Origin: Terrimicrobium sacchariphilum
GTDB lineage: Bacteria; Verrucomicrobiota; Verrucomicrobiia; Chthoniobacterales; Terrimicrobiaceae
Length of the DNA: 64,000 nt
Direction of reading: 5' to 3'
NCBI RefSeq assembly: GCF_001613545.1
Contig: NZ_BDCO01000002.1
Span: 3,534,001 to 3,598,000 of the forward strand
Position numbers and translations under genes: made by a program. Below, in pieces: positions 24,656-33,002 of this stretch (position 1 is the first letter of the stretch; every line of letters begins with the position of its first letter). Below the pieces are notes generated by a model, which did not search any database, was not told the origin of the DNA, and saw only the letters and a program-made list of their open reading frames with translations.

Positions 24656-26809
24656 GGGCGGAAAGACCGCCATCGGCTTGCCGCCATTCAACATCACCAT
24701 ACGGGCGAGAGCGCCAGTGAGGCCGCCATTGTAATCGAGCGCCACCTCGTTCTGGCGAACGTCGCGGCGATTATCCTCATAGTCAAAATCGTCGAGGCTC
24801 GAAGGGCCACCTACCAACGCTCCGTAAAGGATGTGTGCGTTGTTTGCCGGGTTATTGATGTCGTTGTCGGGCGAATCGTGCGAAGCTCGATGATGGGGAT
24901 TCATCGGCGGGTTATTTCCAAAGCCGACAAGGTAGCTCCGCCTGGCGGGATTGTCGCCGAGGATATAGTTGATCTGCCGCTTCGCAAACCGGTGGTACAT
25001 GTAGCGGTAATCCGCCACGCGATCGCTGTACACAAAGGCAAGGAATGCCGCATTTGCCGCGTAGCGCAAAGGGCCCCATTCATTGTGCCAGGCCAGTCCG
25101 CCCGGGGTATATCGCACCCGCGGGCCGAACCGCCCATCCGTCCAGTAGTCGAGAAACTGCTCGGCGTCCCTCTTGTAAATGTCCTTGCGTGTGATGCGCG
25201 CCATCAGCACCGCGAGCGCGGGCCGCTTGTCATCCCAGCAGGCCGCTGCACCGGTCAACCGCCCTTGAATAGAGTCCTTGTAAATCGCCGTAGCGTCATC
25301 GAGATAACGCTTCTCCCCAGTGGCCGAGTAGAGCCATGCCGCGGCCCAGGCCACCTCATCCTGGTATCCGTAGCGCGAGGGATAAAACTCCTTCGCCGCC
25401 GGGACAGAATCGCTGTACGACCCGGGGAAGGCCACCGCAAAATCATAGAGTTCGCGCGCGTGCCGCAGCAGGAGGGCCGCGTAGGCTGGGTCCTCCTTGA
25501 GAAATAGAATCGACGCGGAGGCCAGCGCTGCCGATGCCTCGCCAGCGAGATCTGAACCGGGAGCCTTTACGGTGATTTTGTAGGATGGACGCTTCATCGT
25601 CATCCGCTCCGGCGGCCCCCAGTAGGCGTGGTCAAGCCGCCCATCTCCCACCTGCGCATAGAGTTCGTTGGGCGCGACGTGCGCCTTGATCAACCAGTCC
25701 GTCCCCCACCGCACAGTATCGAGAAGCGCGCTCCATTGACCTGCCTTTTCATACCCGGCCCGGTACTCCAGCCCGCCCCACGAGAGAATCGATAACGCCG
25801 AACTGAGCGGAAAGGTAAACTTCATATGGTCGCCGGCGTCGTAGTATCCGCCCGTGAGATCTACGCCCTTGTCCGCCCCGTCACTGAGCCCGGAATCCCG
25901 CCGCCACGCCACCCGGGTGTCCCCAAGCTTGCCCGAGCGTTGCGCCTCGTAAAAATACAGCGACATCTGGAGAGCTGCGGCGTAGTTGAAATCCGGTCGG
26001 CTTTGCGATCCTGAGCGCGCACGGAAAAGCATGCGTCGAGGCGGATCAAGCTTCAGACCCGGCTCCGCCCACAGGGTCAATCGCAACTCCCCCTTGGGCG
26101 GGATGGGCAATACTGAGTCCGAGTCCAGCCGATGGTTGGCTCCCGCCTGGGCAGTTTGCGTGCCACCTTGCACGGCGGTGATTCGCCGGGGGAAATCGAG
26201 AAAGATCGTCCAGTCGCGCAAGGTCTCCCAACTGTTATTCCTGATCAGGACCTCCGATTCCATCTTGTGGCCGTAATCCTGCACGACGCGATAGATCAGC
26301 TCCACCGCTCCATAACGGAGCCGGGCCAGAGCGGGACTGCCATTCCCTGCCAGAGGCTCCGGCTGGGTACTACGCCCAAATCGCGGCTCCCCCAGCAGGA
26401 AAATGTCGTCCGGCTTTTCCTCCGCGTTGCTTGCTGGAACACGTTTCGTATCGACCTTCACCCGACGTGGGAGATATCCACCCGGCGACATGCGGAGTTC
26501 CACCGTAGCCGAGCGGTCCGGTGCGATGACGCTGTTCCACTCCACCGGCCGCACAAGGTACTGTGTCCCGTCCTGATCGATGACCGTCGCCCCTGAGATG
26601 CCCTCGATCTTGCCTGGATAATCAAACCTCAGCGTCCAGCCGTCGATGTCCTGGCCGGTCGGGTTGTCGATGGTAAACTCCCCTGTCACTCCGGAACCCC
26701 AGTCATTCACCGTCCGCCACGTCGCGCGTGGCTGCAGGGGCTTGAAGATCTCCCCGATCATCAGCACGCAGATGACGAGGAGAAATCCGAGAATGAGACG
26801 GCGAAACAT
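24650..26809 (-). CDS. GH9 cellulase with N-terminal membrane anchor and two beta-sandwich modules
   Basis: 719 residues. The N-terminus MFRRLILGFLLVICVLMIGE is a membrane anchor or uncleaved signal. Two immunoglobulin-like or CBM2-like sandwiches follow: about 30-125 (TVNDWGSGVTGEFTIDNPTG) and about 160-270 (MESEVLIRNNSWETLRDWTI). The GH9 (alpha/alpha)6 barrel then carries YDAGDHMKFTFPLS with the catalytic aspartates, the NPHHRASHDSP loop, and the DNRRDVRQNEVALDYN end with the catalytic Glu. It cleaves beta-1,4-glucans at the cell surface. The ATG at 26809 is chosen because the longer in-frame ORF lies in the neighbouring gene. It is 29 bp downstream of the GDP-fucose synthase gene. Confidence 0.9.
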   Translation of the reverse strand: MFRRLILGFLLVICVLMIGEIFKPLQPRATWRTVNDWGSGVTGEFTIDNPTGQDIDGWTLRFDYPGKIEGISGATVIDQDGTQYLVRPVEWNSVIAPDRSATVELRMSPGGYLPRRVKVDTKRVPASNAEEKPDDIFLLGEPRFGRSTQPEPLAGNGSPALARLRYGAVELIYRVVQDYGHKMESEVLIRNNSWETLRDWTIFLDFPRRITAVQGGTQTAQAGANHRLDSDSVLPIPPKGELRLTLWAEPGLKLDPPRRMLFRARSGSQSRPDFNYAAALQMSLYFYEAQRSGKLGDTRVAWRRDSGLSDGADKGVDLTGGYYDAGDHMKFTFPLSSALSILSWGGLEYRAGYEKAGQWSALLDTVRWGTDWLIKAHVAPNELYAQVGDGRLDHAYWGPPERMTMKRPSYKITVKAPGSDLAGEASAALASASILFLKEDPAYAALLLRHARELYDFAVAFPGSYSDSVPAAKEFYPSRYGYQDEVAWAAAWLYSATGEKRYLDDATAIYKDSIQGRLTGAAACWDDKRPALAVLMARITRKDIYKRDAEQFLDYWTDGRFGPRVRYTPGGLAWHNEWGPLRYAANAAFLAFVYSDRVADYRYMYHRFAKRQINYILGDNPARRSYLVGFGNNPPMNPHHRASHDSPDNDINNPANNAHILYGALVGGPSSLDDFDYEDNRRDVRQNEVALDYNGGLTGALARMVMLNGGKPMAVFPPK

Positions 26810-26838
26810 TCCAGCCGCGGGTCTATGTCCGGCGGCGA

Positions 26839-27771
26839 TTACCGCGAACCGTGTTGCAGATACCAGTCGTAGGCTCCGCGAATGCCCTCGCGCAGCGGAA
26901 TGCGGGGCTTCCAGCCCATGGAAAGCAGCTTCGACATGTCGAGCAGCTTGCGGGGAGTGCCATCGGGTTTCGTCGTATCGAAGACCAGCTCGCCCTGGAA
27001 CCCGAGCACGTCGCAGACCGTCTCGGCCAGTTCGCGGATGGTCACATCCTCGCCGCAACCGATGTTTACGATCTCCGGCTCGTTGTAATTCTCCAGCAGG
27101 AACAAACACGCCTCGGAGAGATCGTCGACGTGGAGGAATTCCCGCCGGGGCGAACCCGTGCCCCACACGACATACGACTTGTCGCCCCGCAACTTGGCCT
27201 CGTGGACCTTGCGGATCAGGGCGGGCAGCACGTGGGACGTGTGCAGGTCAAAGTTGTCATTCGGGCCGTAGAGATTCGTCGGCATGCCGGAGATGAAATT
27301 CTTCCCGTACTGCTTTGCGTAAGCCTGGCAGAGCTTGATGCCCGCGATCTTGGCCAGGGCATAGGCGTCGTTCGTTGGCTCGAGCGGACCGGAGAGCAGC
27401 GAATCCTCGGTGATCGGCTGCGTGGCCAGCTTGGGGTAAATACAGGAGCTGCCGAGAAAGAGCAGCTTATCGACGCCGAAGTCCGCCGCCGCCTCAATGA
27501 TGTTGTTCTGGATCGTGATGTTCTGGAGCAGGAACTCCACCGGTTGCTCGCTGTTCGCAATGATGCCGCCGACCTTTGCCGCGGCGTCCACCACGAGGCG
27601 AGGGCGCTCGGTTTCAAAAAAGCTCCGCACCGCAGCACGATCCAGCAGGTCGAGTTCGGTGCGAGTCCGCGTAAGGATACGGGTATACCCCCCGCGCTCC
27701 AGGGCGCGTACGATGCCGCTTCCCACCATCCCCCGGTGGCCTGCCACGTAGACTGGTACGTCTTTACTCAT
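26839..27771 (-). CDS. fcl: GDP-L-fucose synthase
   Basis: A short-chain-dehydrogenase-type epimerase/reductase that makes GDP-L-fucose from GDP-4-keto-6-deoxymannose. 310 residues. The Rossmann motif is VAGHRGMVGSGIVRAL, the LFLGSSCIYPKLATQPI segment is family-typical and the catalytic Tyr-x3-Lys is in DAYALAKIAG. The second usual partner, GDP-mannose 4,6-dehydratase, is not present in the window. It precedes the GH9 gene by 29 bp on the same strand. Confidence 0.95.
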   Translation of the reverse strand: MSKDVPVYVAGHRGMVGSGIVRALERGGYTRILTRTRTELDLLDRAAVRSFFETERPRLVVDAAAKVGGIIANSEQPVEFLLQNITIQNNIIEAAADFGVDKLLFLGSSCIYPKLATQPITEDSLLSGPLEPTNDAYALAKIAGIKLCQAYAKQYGKNFISGMPTNLYGPNDNFDLHTSHVLPALIRKVHEAKLRGDKSYVVWGTGSPRREFLHVDDLSEACLFLLENYNEPEIVNIGCGEDVTIRELAETVCDVLGFQGELVFDTTKPDGTPRKLLDMSKLLSMGWKPRIPLREGIRGAYDWYLQHGSR

Positions 27772-27820
27772 GCAGCCTCCTAGTTATCCGTACAGATACG
27801 GATTGGCAATCGGGGTGTTG

Positions 27821-28219
27821 TCAGGATTTGTCCCGCACCCACGCGCGAGGGTGTCGCTGAAAGCCCACTCCGCCGTAGTACGTGTCGGCTTTCGGGGCGG
27901 CGAGGAGGATGATTTTGCAATGCGGTCCCAGTCGCTGCGCGGTGGCCTCGATGAGCTGCCTGCCGATGCCCTGTCGCTGGTACGCCTCATCGACCGCGAG
28001 GTCGGAAATATAGCAGCAGTAGGCAAAATCCGTCACCGACCGCGCGATGCCCACGAGCAACTCGCCATCCCACGCCGTCGCGAGGAGCGAGGCATTGGTC
28101 AGCATGGCGTCCAGCGTATCCTCGCGGTCGAGCGGACGTCGCTCGCCCAGGGTGGAACGCACCAGGACGTCGCGGAATTGCCCGACCGTGATCGTCTCCG
28201 TGGCGGAGTACCGGATCAT
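27821..28219 (-). CDS. GNAT family N-acetyltransferase
   Basis: 132 residues with the acetyl-CoA site CCYISDLAVDEAYQRQGIGR followed by QLIEATAQRL and YYGGVGFQRH near the end, the normal GNAT layout. Substrate unknown. The ATG (28219) overlaps the stop of the LysR-type gene by 4 bp (ATGA), so the two are coupled; the in-frame extension upstream into LysR is not used. Confidence 0.85.
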   Translation of the reverse strand: MIRYSATETITVGQFRDVLVRSTLGERRPLDREDTLDAMLTNASLLATAWDGELLVGIARSVTDFAYCCYISDLAVDEAYQRQGIGRQLIEATAQRLGPHCKIILLAAPKADTYYGGVGFQRHPRAWVRDKS

Positions 28220-29136
28220 GCAGCGGCGAGCTGGCGCGAGGCCGCCCGGGTGAGGCGCACAGCCACGCAGGCCTCGGCGAAGGCCAGCAGCTCCGGGCGG
28301 CAATCGTCCTTTCTCCGCACCAGGGCAGAAACCTCCGCAGGCACCGAGGGTTGCAGGGTCAGAAAGACAGCGTGCGGGTGCGGCAGATGATCCGCGTCGT
28401 CCGGCATGAGCGTCACGCCTTTGCCGGAGGAGACGAGCGCGATGGCGGCCGCGAGATTGTGCGCCTGCTGCTCGATGCAGGGAGCGAACCCTGCTCCCTC
28501 GCAGGCTTGGCGGATCGCCTCATTGCGCCCAGGAAAGGTCTGCTCGCAGAAGCCGATGAATTTTTCCTCCTCCAGCTCGGTGAGCTTCACCTTCTTGCGT
28601 AAGGCGTACTGGTGGTGATCCGAGACCACGGCGGCCAGCGGCGTGCGGTTCAGCTCGGTGACGTGAAATTCCTTCGCCACCTCGGGGCAGGGCTGGCCGA
28701 CGAGGGCGATGTCGATCTTCGCATCGCGCAGAGCGGGAATCTGGTCGCCGGGCGAGAGTTCGATGAGATCGACAACCACATCGGGGTACGTCTCGCCAAA
28801 GGCCCTCAGGGCCGGCGTCACCACCACGGAGAGCATCGGCGCGATGTAGCCGACCACGATTTTCACCGGGGCGGGATTGCGAAAAGCCTGCAAACGGTCC
28901 ACCGCCTCGCGGCTTCGGCGCAGAATGTCCCGCGCCTGGGGCAGGAAGGCCTCACCTGCGGGCGTAAGCCGGAGTCCGCCGGACTCGCGCACAAACAACT
29001 CCACGCCGAGCTCATCCTCCAGGTCGTGAATCTGCCGGCTGACGGCGGGTTGGGAAATGCGCAGCCGGGACGAGGCGCGGCTGATGTTCAGCTCCTCGGC
29101 CGCAGTGACGAAATAGCGCAGGTGGCGAAGTTCCAT
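28216..29136 (-). CDS. LysR family transcriptional regulator
   Basis: 306 residues from the ATG at 29136 (MELRHLRYFVTAAEELN), the standard LysR N-terminus with the helix-turn-helix RASSRLRISQPAVSRQIHDL. The effector-binding domain follows (VVGYIAPMLSVVVTPALRAF near 95, KVKLTELEEEKFIGFCEQTF near 190). It is divergent from the pirin gene, and a T-N11-A type inverted repeat lies between them. The in-frame upstream extension is discarded because it runs back into the pirin side. Confidence 0.93.
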   Translation of the reverse strand: MELRHLRYFVTAAEELNISRASSRLRISQPAVSRQIHDLEDELGVELFVRESGGLRLTPAGEAFLPQARDILRRSREAVDRLQAFRNPAPVKIVVGYIAPMLSVVVTPALRAFGETYPDVVVDLIELSPGDQIPALRDAKIDIALVGQPCPEVAKEFHVTELNRTPLAAVVSDHHQYALRKKVKLTELEEEKFIGFCEQTFPGRNEAIRQACEGAGFAPCIEQQAHNLAAAIALVSSGKGVTLMPDDADHLPHPHAVFLTLQPSVPAEVSALVRRKDDCRPELLAFAEACVAVRLTRAASRQLAAA

Positions 29137-29151
29137 GCCGGTAAGGGACCG

Positions 29152-29166
29152 ATAACCCAAAGTTAT
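29152..29166. promoter_or_regulatory. LysR-type T-N11-A inverted repeat
   Basis: ATAAC (29152-29156) and GTTAT (29162-29166) are an exact inverted repeat with a 5-nt spacer. The T at 29153 and A at 29165 fit the T-N11-A rule of LysR-family sites. It lies 15 bp upstream of the lysR start and 57 bp upstream of the pirin start, so it likely serves autoregulation and pirin control. Confidence 0.5.
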
Positions 29167-29223
29167 ACTCTTTCCAACGACGAAGTATGAGCGCCCGCGC
29201 TGCAGCCATGCGACGCTCATTCC

Positions 29224-29976
29224 ATGCAGACGACAACCTTCAAGACCAATCAAACCGCCAGCGGCGACGAAACCACGCCCCGCGTGACCAAGCTCGCCGC
29301 CGACCGGCGCGGTCGCACGAAGTTCGGCTGGCTCGACAGCCGCCACAGCTTTTCCTTTGGCGAATACTTCGACCCCGACCACATGGGCTACCGCTCGCTG
29401 CGCGTCATCAATGACGACATCGTCTCGCCCGGTGTAGGCTTCGGGATGCACCCGCACCGCGACGCCGAGATCTTCACCTACGTCATCTCCGGCGCGCTCC
29501 AGCACCGCGACAGCATGGGCAACCAGGGCGTCATCCGCCCCGGCAACCTGCAATACATGAGCGCAGGCGACGGCGTCCTGCACAGCGAGATGAACGCCTC
29601 GCCGTCCGAGGCCGTCCACTTCCTGCAAATCTGGCTGCGCCCGAATGAACACGGCGGCTCGCCGCGCTACTCCGAGCGCCCGCTCGGCGACGCGGCCCGG
29701 CCCGACGCGCTCACCCTGCTCTTCGCTCCCGAAGCCCGCGACGGCGCGGTGGCGATCCGCCAGGACGCCGAGATTTCCTTCGGCAAGCTCGGAGCAGGCA
29801 AAACCTTAAGCATCGACGTCCCGGAAGGTCGCGGCGTCTGGGTCCACCAGATCACCGGCGAACTCACCACCGCAGGCGAATGCCTCACTCCCGGCGACGC
29901 CGTCTCGATCGAAGGCGCCACGAAGCTCGACCTCACCGCCCGCCGCGACGCCGAGTTCCTCGTCTTCGTCCTGTAA
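29224..29976 (+). CDS. Pirin family protein
   Basis: 250 residues of the cupin superfamily. The metal-binding segment is GMHPHRDAEIFTYVISG in the N-terminal cupin and HSEMNAS further on. Bacterial pirins often have quercetin dioxygenase activity or respond to oxidative stress, but substrate cannot be told. The DSRHSFSFGEYFDPDHMGY segment is strongly family-typical. Divergent from a LysR-type gene that probably controls it. Confidence 0.92.
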   Translation: MQTTTFKTNQTASGDETTPRVTKLAADRRGRTKFGWLDSRHSFSFGEYFDPDHMGYRSLRVINDDIVSPGVGFGMHPHRDAEIFTYVISGALQHRDSMGNQGVIRPGNLQYMSAGDGVLHSEMNASPSEAVHFLQIWLRPNEHGGSPRYSERPLGDAARPDALTLLFAPEARDGAVAIRQDAEISFGKLGAGKTLSIDVPEGRGVWVHQITGELTTAGECLTPGDAVSIEGATKLDLTARRDAEFLVFVL

Positions 29977-30000
29977 GCAAAAACCTAAACTAAAGAAATC

Positions 30001-30037
30001 GCCGCCAGCAGCCGTACATTGGTTCGCTGGCGGCTTT
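30001..30037. terminator. Hairpin between convergent genes
   Basis: GCCGCCAGC (30001-30009) and GCTGGCGGC (30026-30034) form a 9-bp perfect stem with a 16-nt loop, followed by a short TTT. It separates the pirin gene from the convergent hypothetical gene and may terminate both. The U-run is short, so confidence is moderate. Confidence 0.55.
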
Positions 30038-30061
30038 GCGTTCGGTTCACTCGCCGAAAAA

Positions 30062-30409
30062 TCAGCCGCGCGATTGGGTGACGATTTCGAGTTCCAATCC
30101 GCACTCCGCCACGAGACGAGCGAGCTTATTCGTTATCCGCAGCATCGAGTCTTCGATGGCAGCGACAGAAAGAAACAGTACGAACTCCGTGCACCCACCG
30201 GCCAGGCTGGCAAGCTTTGAGCGATTTGCCTCCAGCTCACGCCGAATCTGCTCAAGCTGGACATCCGCATCCCTGTCCGGCTCCACCGCAAGCTCCCAAA
30301 CCCAGAGCCCAAGGTCCGCACGTACCAACTCAAAAAGTGGTGCCGCCTCCCGCTCATCGCGCACGCAGCGGACCAGCGCATTGTCGATGATCGTCCTATC
30401 CTGACTCAC
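30062..30409 (-). CDS. Hypothetical protein
   Basis: 115 residues from GTG 30409 (VSQDRTIIDNALVRCV), chosen because the fold-like sequence begins there; a TTG at 30472 would add 21 residues. The protein is rich in Glu, Arg and Leu with an amphipathic helical stretch (DVQLEQIRRELEANRSKLAS) and a C-terminal helix (ITNKLARLVAECGLELEI). No membrane segment or signal peptide. I do not recognise a family. Confidence 0.5.
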   Translation of the reverse strand: MSQDRTIIDNALVRCVRDEREAAPLFELVRADLGLWVWELAVEPDRDADVQLEQIRRELEANRSKLASLAGGCTEFVLFLSVAAIEDSMLRITNKLARLVAECGLELEIVTQSRG

Positions 30410-30484
30410 CCCCGGAGTAAAATCCGACGTCGCCGGGAAAGAAAGCCAAGACCCTCCCTTGAGACGCCACAAGCACTTGCAGCC

Positions 30485-30513
30485 CTTGGCGTTCTTTGCG
30501 TCCTTCTGTAAAA
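30485..30513. repeat. Dispersed repeat unit, copy 1
   Basis: The 29-bp stretch here matches 42181-42209 at 25 of 29 positions (hand aligned); the shared core is TTTGCG-N-CCTTCTGTAAAA. A weaker third copy is at 54463-54480. All three lie in intergenic DNA. Confidence 0.5.
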
Positions 30514-30610
30514 CTCCTCTGCCTTCCCCTTCGTTTCCTTCGCTTCCTTTTGTTCAAATTCCTTCCGTTCCCCGATTGCACACCGCCCGCAGTGCGCCCA
30601 CTGTATCCCC

Positions 30611-31402
30611 ATGCCTGAACTCGCCGAGGTTGAATATTTCCGTAAGCAATGGGACGCCGGGATCGGCGGCAAAATCCTCCGCGTCGCCACGCACCCGAAG
30701 GCCCGCCTCTTTCGCGGCATCGACATGCCCACGATGGAGCAGACCCTCACCGGCGCAAAGCTCCTCGGCTCCGCCGCGCATGGGAAGCAGATGCTCTTTC
30801 GCTTCAGCACCGCCACGCTCGGCGTCCACCTCGGCATGACCGGCAAGCTCCACACCGCCGACCCCGACTTCGAGCCCGCCAAGCACGACCACCTCGTCCT
30901 TTACGAAAAATCCGTCGCGCTCATCTTCACCGACTTCCGCCTCTTTGGCCGCGTCCTGTTCAGTCCCGGCAAGGCGGACCCGGACTGGTGGACCGCCCTG
31001 CCTCCGCAAGTCACCGCTCCGGATTTTACCAAGGACGCCGTCGCCGCCTTCCTCGCCCGCCGCAAGCAGGCCCCGATCAAAGCCGTGCTCCTCATGCAGG
31101 AGCGCTTCCCCGGCATCGGCAACTGGATGGCCGACGAAATCCTCTGGCGCGCCCACCTCCTCCCCTCCCGCCGCAGCGGCACCCTCACCCCGGAGGAAAC
31201 CACCATCCTCTGGAAAGAAACCCGCGAAGTCTCCCGTCAGGCCCTCAAAACGATCGGCGAACGCTGGGAAGACCCGCCGGACACCTGGCTCTTCCATCAC
31301 CGCTGGGAAAAAGACCACGCCTGCCCCCGCTGCGGCCTCGACCTCCACCGCGCCCAAGTCGGCGGCCGCACCACCTGCTGGTGCGCCAAGTGCCAGCACT
31401 AG
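30611..31402 (+). CDS. mutM: Fpg/MutM-type DNA glycosylase
   Basis: Removes oxidised purines such as 8-oxoguanine and cuts the abasic site. 263 residues. The N-terminal catalytic segment after Met is PELAEVEYFRKQ; the strand region HLGMTGKLHT, the helix-two-turn-helix part FPGIGNWMADEIL, and the C-terminal four-cysteine zinc finger CPRCGLDLH...CAKC are all present. The last 230 bp are repeated at 32691-32920. The AT-poor pyrimidine-rich leader upstream has no obvious strong ribosome-binding site. Confidence 0.93.
   Translation: MPELAEVEYFRKQWDAGIGGKILRVATHPKARLFRGIDMPTMEQTLTGAKLLGSAAHGKQMLFRFSTATLGVHLGMTGKLHTADPDFEPAKHDHLVLYEKSVALIFTDFRLFGRVLFSPGKADPDWWTALPPQVTAPDFTKDAVAAFLARRKQAPIKAVLLMQERFPGIGNWMADEILWRAHLLPSRRSGTLTPEETTILWKETREVSRQALKTIGERWEDPPDTWLFHHRWEKDHACPRCGLDLHRAQVGGRTTCWCAKCQH
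31173..31402 (+). repeat. 230-bp direct repeat, copy A (mutM 3' end)
   Basis: This stretch covers the zinc-finger end of mutM including its stop codon. It is aligned without gaps to 32691-32920 with 15 mismatches out of 230 by my hand count. The two copies bracket 31403-32690, which carries the oxidoreductase and HxlR genes. Confidence 0.9.
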
Positions 31403-31440
31403 GCAGTCAATACATTCCGCGTTATTGCCCGGGAACAGCC

Positions 31441-32208
31441 CTATGCAATATGCGCGGGGAAACCGGTCACCCCGGGAGCCACATCATCCCTGAGCGTATG
31501 CCGGTCGGGAAAGTCTCCTCCGTTCTGTGAGCGAAAAGGGATGGGCTCGTCGGTGAAAAGCCCCTCGACGCGATGCTGCCAGCCTGCTTTGACCACCTCG
31601 ATTTCCTCTGCGGTCTTAAGGTGGGCGGCTCCATATACGGCGTGAATCGGCAGGACAGCCATGCCGGGGTAAAAGAGCGCGCCGTGCGTCAGAGGGAAGA
31701 GAATGTGATCGAGCGGCCCATTGATCCCACGCGGGCCATAGTCCACCTCCGGACCGCCGAGCGTCACGGAGACAAGAGCCCTCTTTCCCTTCAGCATCCC
31801 GTCGCCGTACCGGAACCGGTTCGTGCCATCCTCAAATCCATAGCCAAACCCATAGGCGTAAACCCGCTCGATCCACCCCTTCAGAATCGCCGGGACACCA
31901 AACCACCACAGAGGAAATTGGAGGATCACCGCATCCGCCGATATAAGTTTTGCCTGTTCCGCGACGACATCGGCCGTCTGATTTCCGCTCGCGTAAGCAT
32001 GCCCAGACTCCTCAATGAAGGACAGCCGCTCCGGGTTCGCCCGGACGGGAAAATCATCGGCGTCAAAGACCGCCTTCCATTTCATTCCATAAAGGTCCGA
32101 AAGCACGACGTCATGACCCTCTTTCTCAAGGGTCTCAACAGAGACTTGCACGAGCTGGCGGGTCAGCGATGTTGGCTCCGGATGCGCAAAGACGATCAAT
32201 ACCTGCAT
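31441..32208 (-). CDS. NAD(P)H-dependent oxidoreductase (flavodoxin-like fold)
   Basis: 255 residues of the NAD(P)H quinone reductase/MdaB-like family. The flavin-binding N-terminus is VLIVFAHPEPTSLTRQL, followed by VVLSDLYGMKWKA and QFPLWWFGVPAILKGWIERV, the family hallmark, then VSVTLGGPEVDYGP. It probably reduces quinones or other electrophiles. It is divergent from an HxlR-type regulator, the common control arrangement for such enzymes. Confidence 0.92.
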   Translation of the reverse strand: MQVLIVFAHPEPTSLTRQLVQVSVETLEKEGHDVVLSDLYGMKWKAVFDADDFPVRANPERLSFIEESGHAYASGNQTADVVAEQAKLISADAVILQFPLWWFGVPAILKGWIERVYAYGFGYGFEDGTNRFRYGDGMLKGKRALVSVTLGGPEVDYGPRGINGPLDHILFPLTHGALFYPGMAVLPIHAVYGAAHLKTAEEIEVVKAGWQHRVEGLFTDEPIPFRSQNGGDFPDRHTLRDDVAPGVTGFPAHIA

Positions 32209-32248
32209 GCCGACATCCTACAAATCGGCGGGCGCAAAACTAGTCCCC

Positions 32249-32277
32249 ACCTTTTTGTAACCTACCAACCAAAAGGT
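32249..32277. promoter_or_regulatory. Inverted repeat in the oxidoreductase/hxlR divergent promoter
   Basis: ACCTTTT (32249-32255) and AAAAGGT (32271-32277) are a perfect 7-bp inverted repeat with a 15-nt spacer. The right arm runs into a -10-like TATAAA (32277-32282). It is a good candidate binding site for the HxlR-type protein, by position only. Confidence 0.45.
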
Positions 32278-32291
32278 ATAAATTTCAGAAA

Positions 32292-32684
32292 ATGAACTAC
32301 ATCGATTGCCCGGTTACCCGCACTTTGAATGTAATGGGAGGCCGATGGAAACCTGTTCTGCTCCATTACCTGATGGAAAAACCGAGACGGGCTGGAGAAC
32401 TGACGCGCCTCATTCCCCAAGCCAGCCCGAAGATGCTTACCCAACAACTCCGCGAACTCGAAACCGACAACATCGTCCATCGCAAGGTGTACCACCAGGT
32501 TCCGCCGAAGGTGGAATATTCGCTCACCGATTTCGGAGAGTCCCTCCGCCCGGTCATGGACGCGCTCTGCGCCTGGGGAAAGATTCACGCTTCCAAGGTG
32601 GAGGCGGCGGAGAAAAGCGCGGATACTTTGCGTCAAGTCACTGCCGGACATTGCCCCGCTCGGGAGTCCAGCCAGCTCCCATAA
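32292..32684 (+). CDS. HxlR family transcriptional regulator
   Basis: 130 residues. The N-terminus MNYIDCPVTRTLNVMGGRWK has the conserved Cys and GRWK of HxlR regulators; the winged helix follows (TRLIPQASPKMLTQQLRELE) and the wing is VEYSLTDFGESLRPVMDALC. Cys6 is the usual redox or electrophile sensor residue in this family. It is divergent from the oxidoreductase gene it probably controls and ends 6 bp before the second mutM repeat copy. Confidence 0.93.
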   Translation: MNYIDCPVTRTLNVMGGRWKPVLLHYLMEKPRRAGELTRLIPQASPKMLTQQLRELETDNIVHRKVYHQVPPKVEYSLTDFGESLRPVMDALCAWGKIHASKVEAAEKSADTLRQVTAGHCPARESSQLP

Positions 32685-32690
32685 CCGATA

Positions 32691-32920
32691 GCAGCGGCAC
32701 CCTCACCCCGGAGGAAACCGCCACCCTCTGGAAAGAAACCCGCGAAGTCTCCCTCCAGGCCCTCAAAACGATCGGCGAACGCTGGGAAGACCCGCCGGAC
32801 ACCTGGCTCTTTAATCACCGCTGGGAAAAAGACCACTCCTGCCCCCGCTGCGGCCTCGATCTCCACCGCGCCCAAGTCGGCGGCAGAACCACCTGCTGGT
32901 GTGCAAAGTGCCAGCAATGA
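32691..32920 (+). pseudogene. Truncated duplicate of the mutM 3' end (direct repeat, copy B)
   Basis: This copy encodes 75 residues of the Fpg H2TH end and zinc finger (SGTLTPEETATLWKETREVS; CPRCGLDLH...CAKC) with its own stop TGA. Compared with copy A there are 15 mismatches in 230; about half are silent and the frame is intact, so it looks more like a diverged allele than a decaying copy. It has no start codon or catalytic N-terminus. The AT-rich island begins at its end. Confidence 0.85.
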
Positions 32921-33002
32921 AATCAACCTTCTTGCAAACAATAGCTTAAATCTTCTTTATGAGGTACTGATATACGTAAATATACACACCAACTATCCCC
33001 CC

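Noticed and set aside
32306-32920. A frame running from inside hxlR into mutM copy B, which could look like a gene fusion
   Set aside because: Its first part is an off-frame reading of hxlR, and only the last 75 codons resemble a protein, so copy B is a truncated duplicate and not a fusion.
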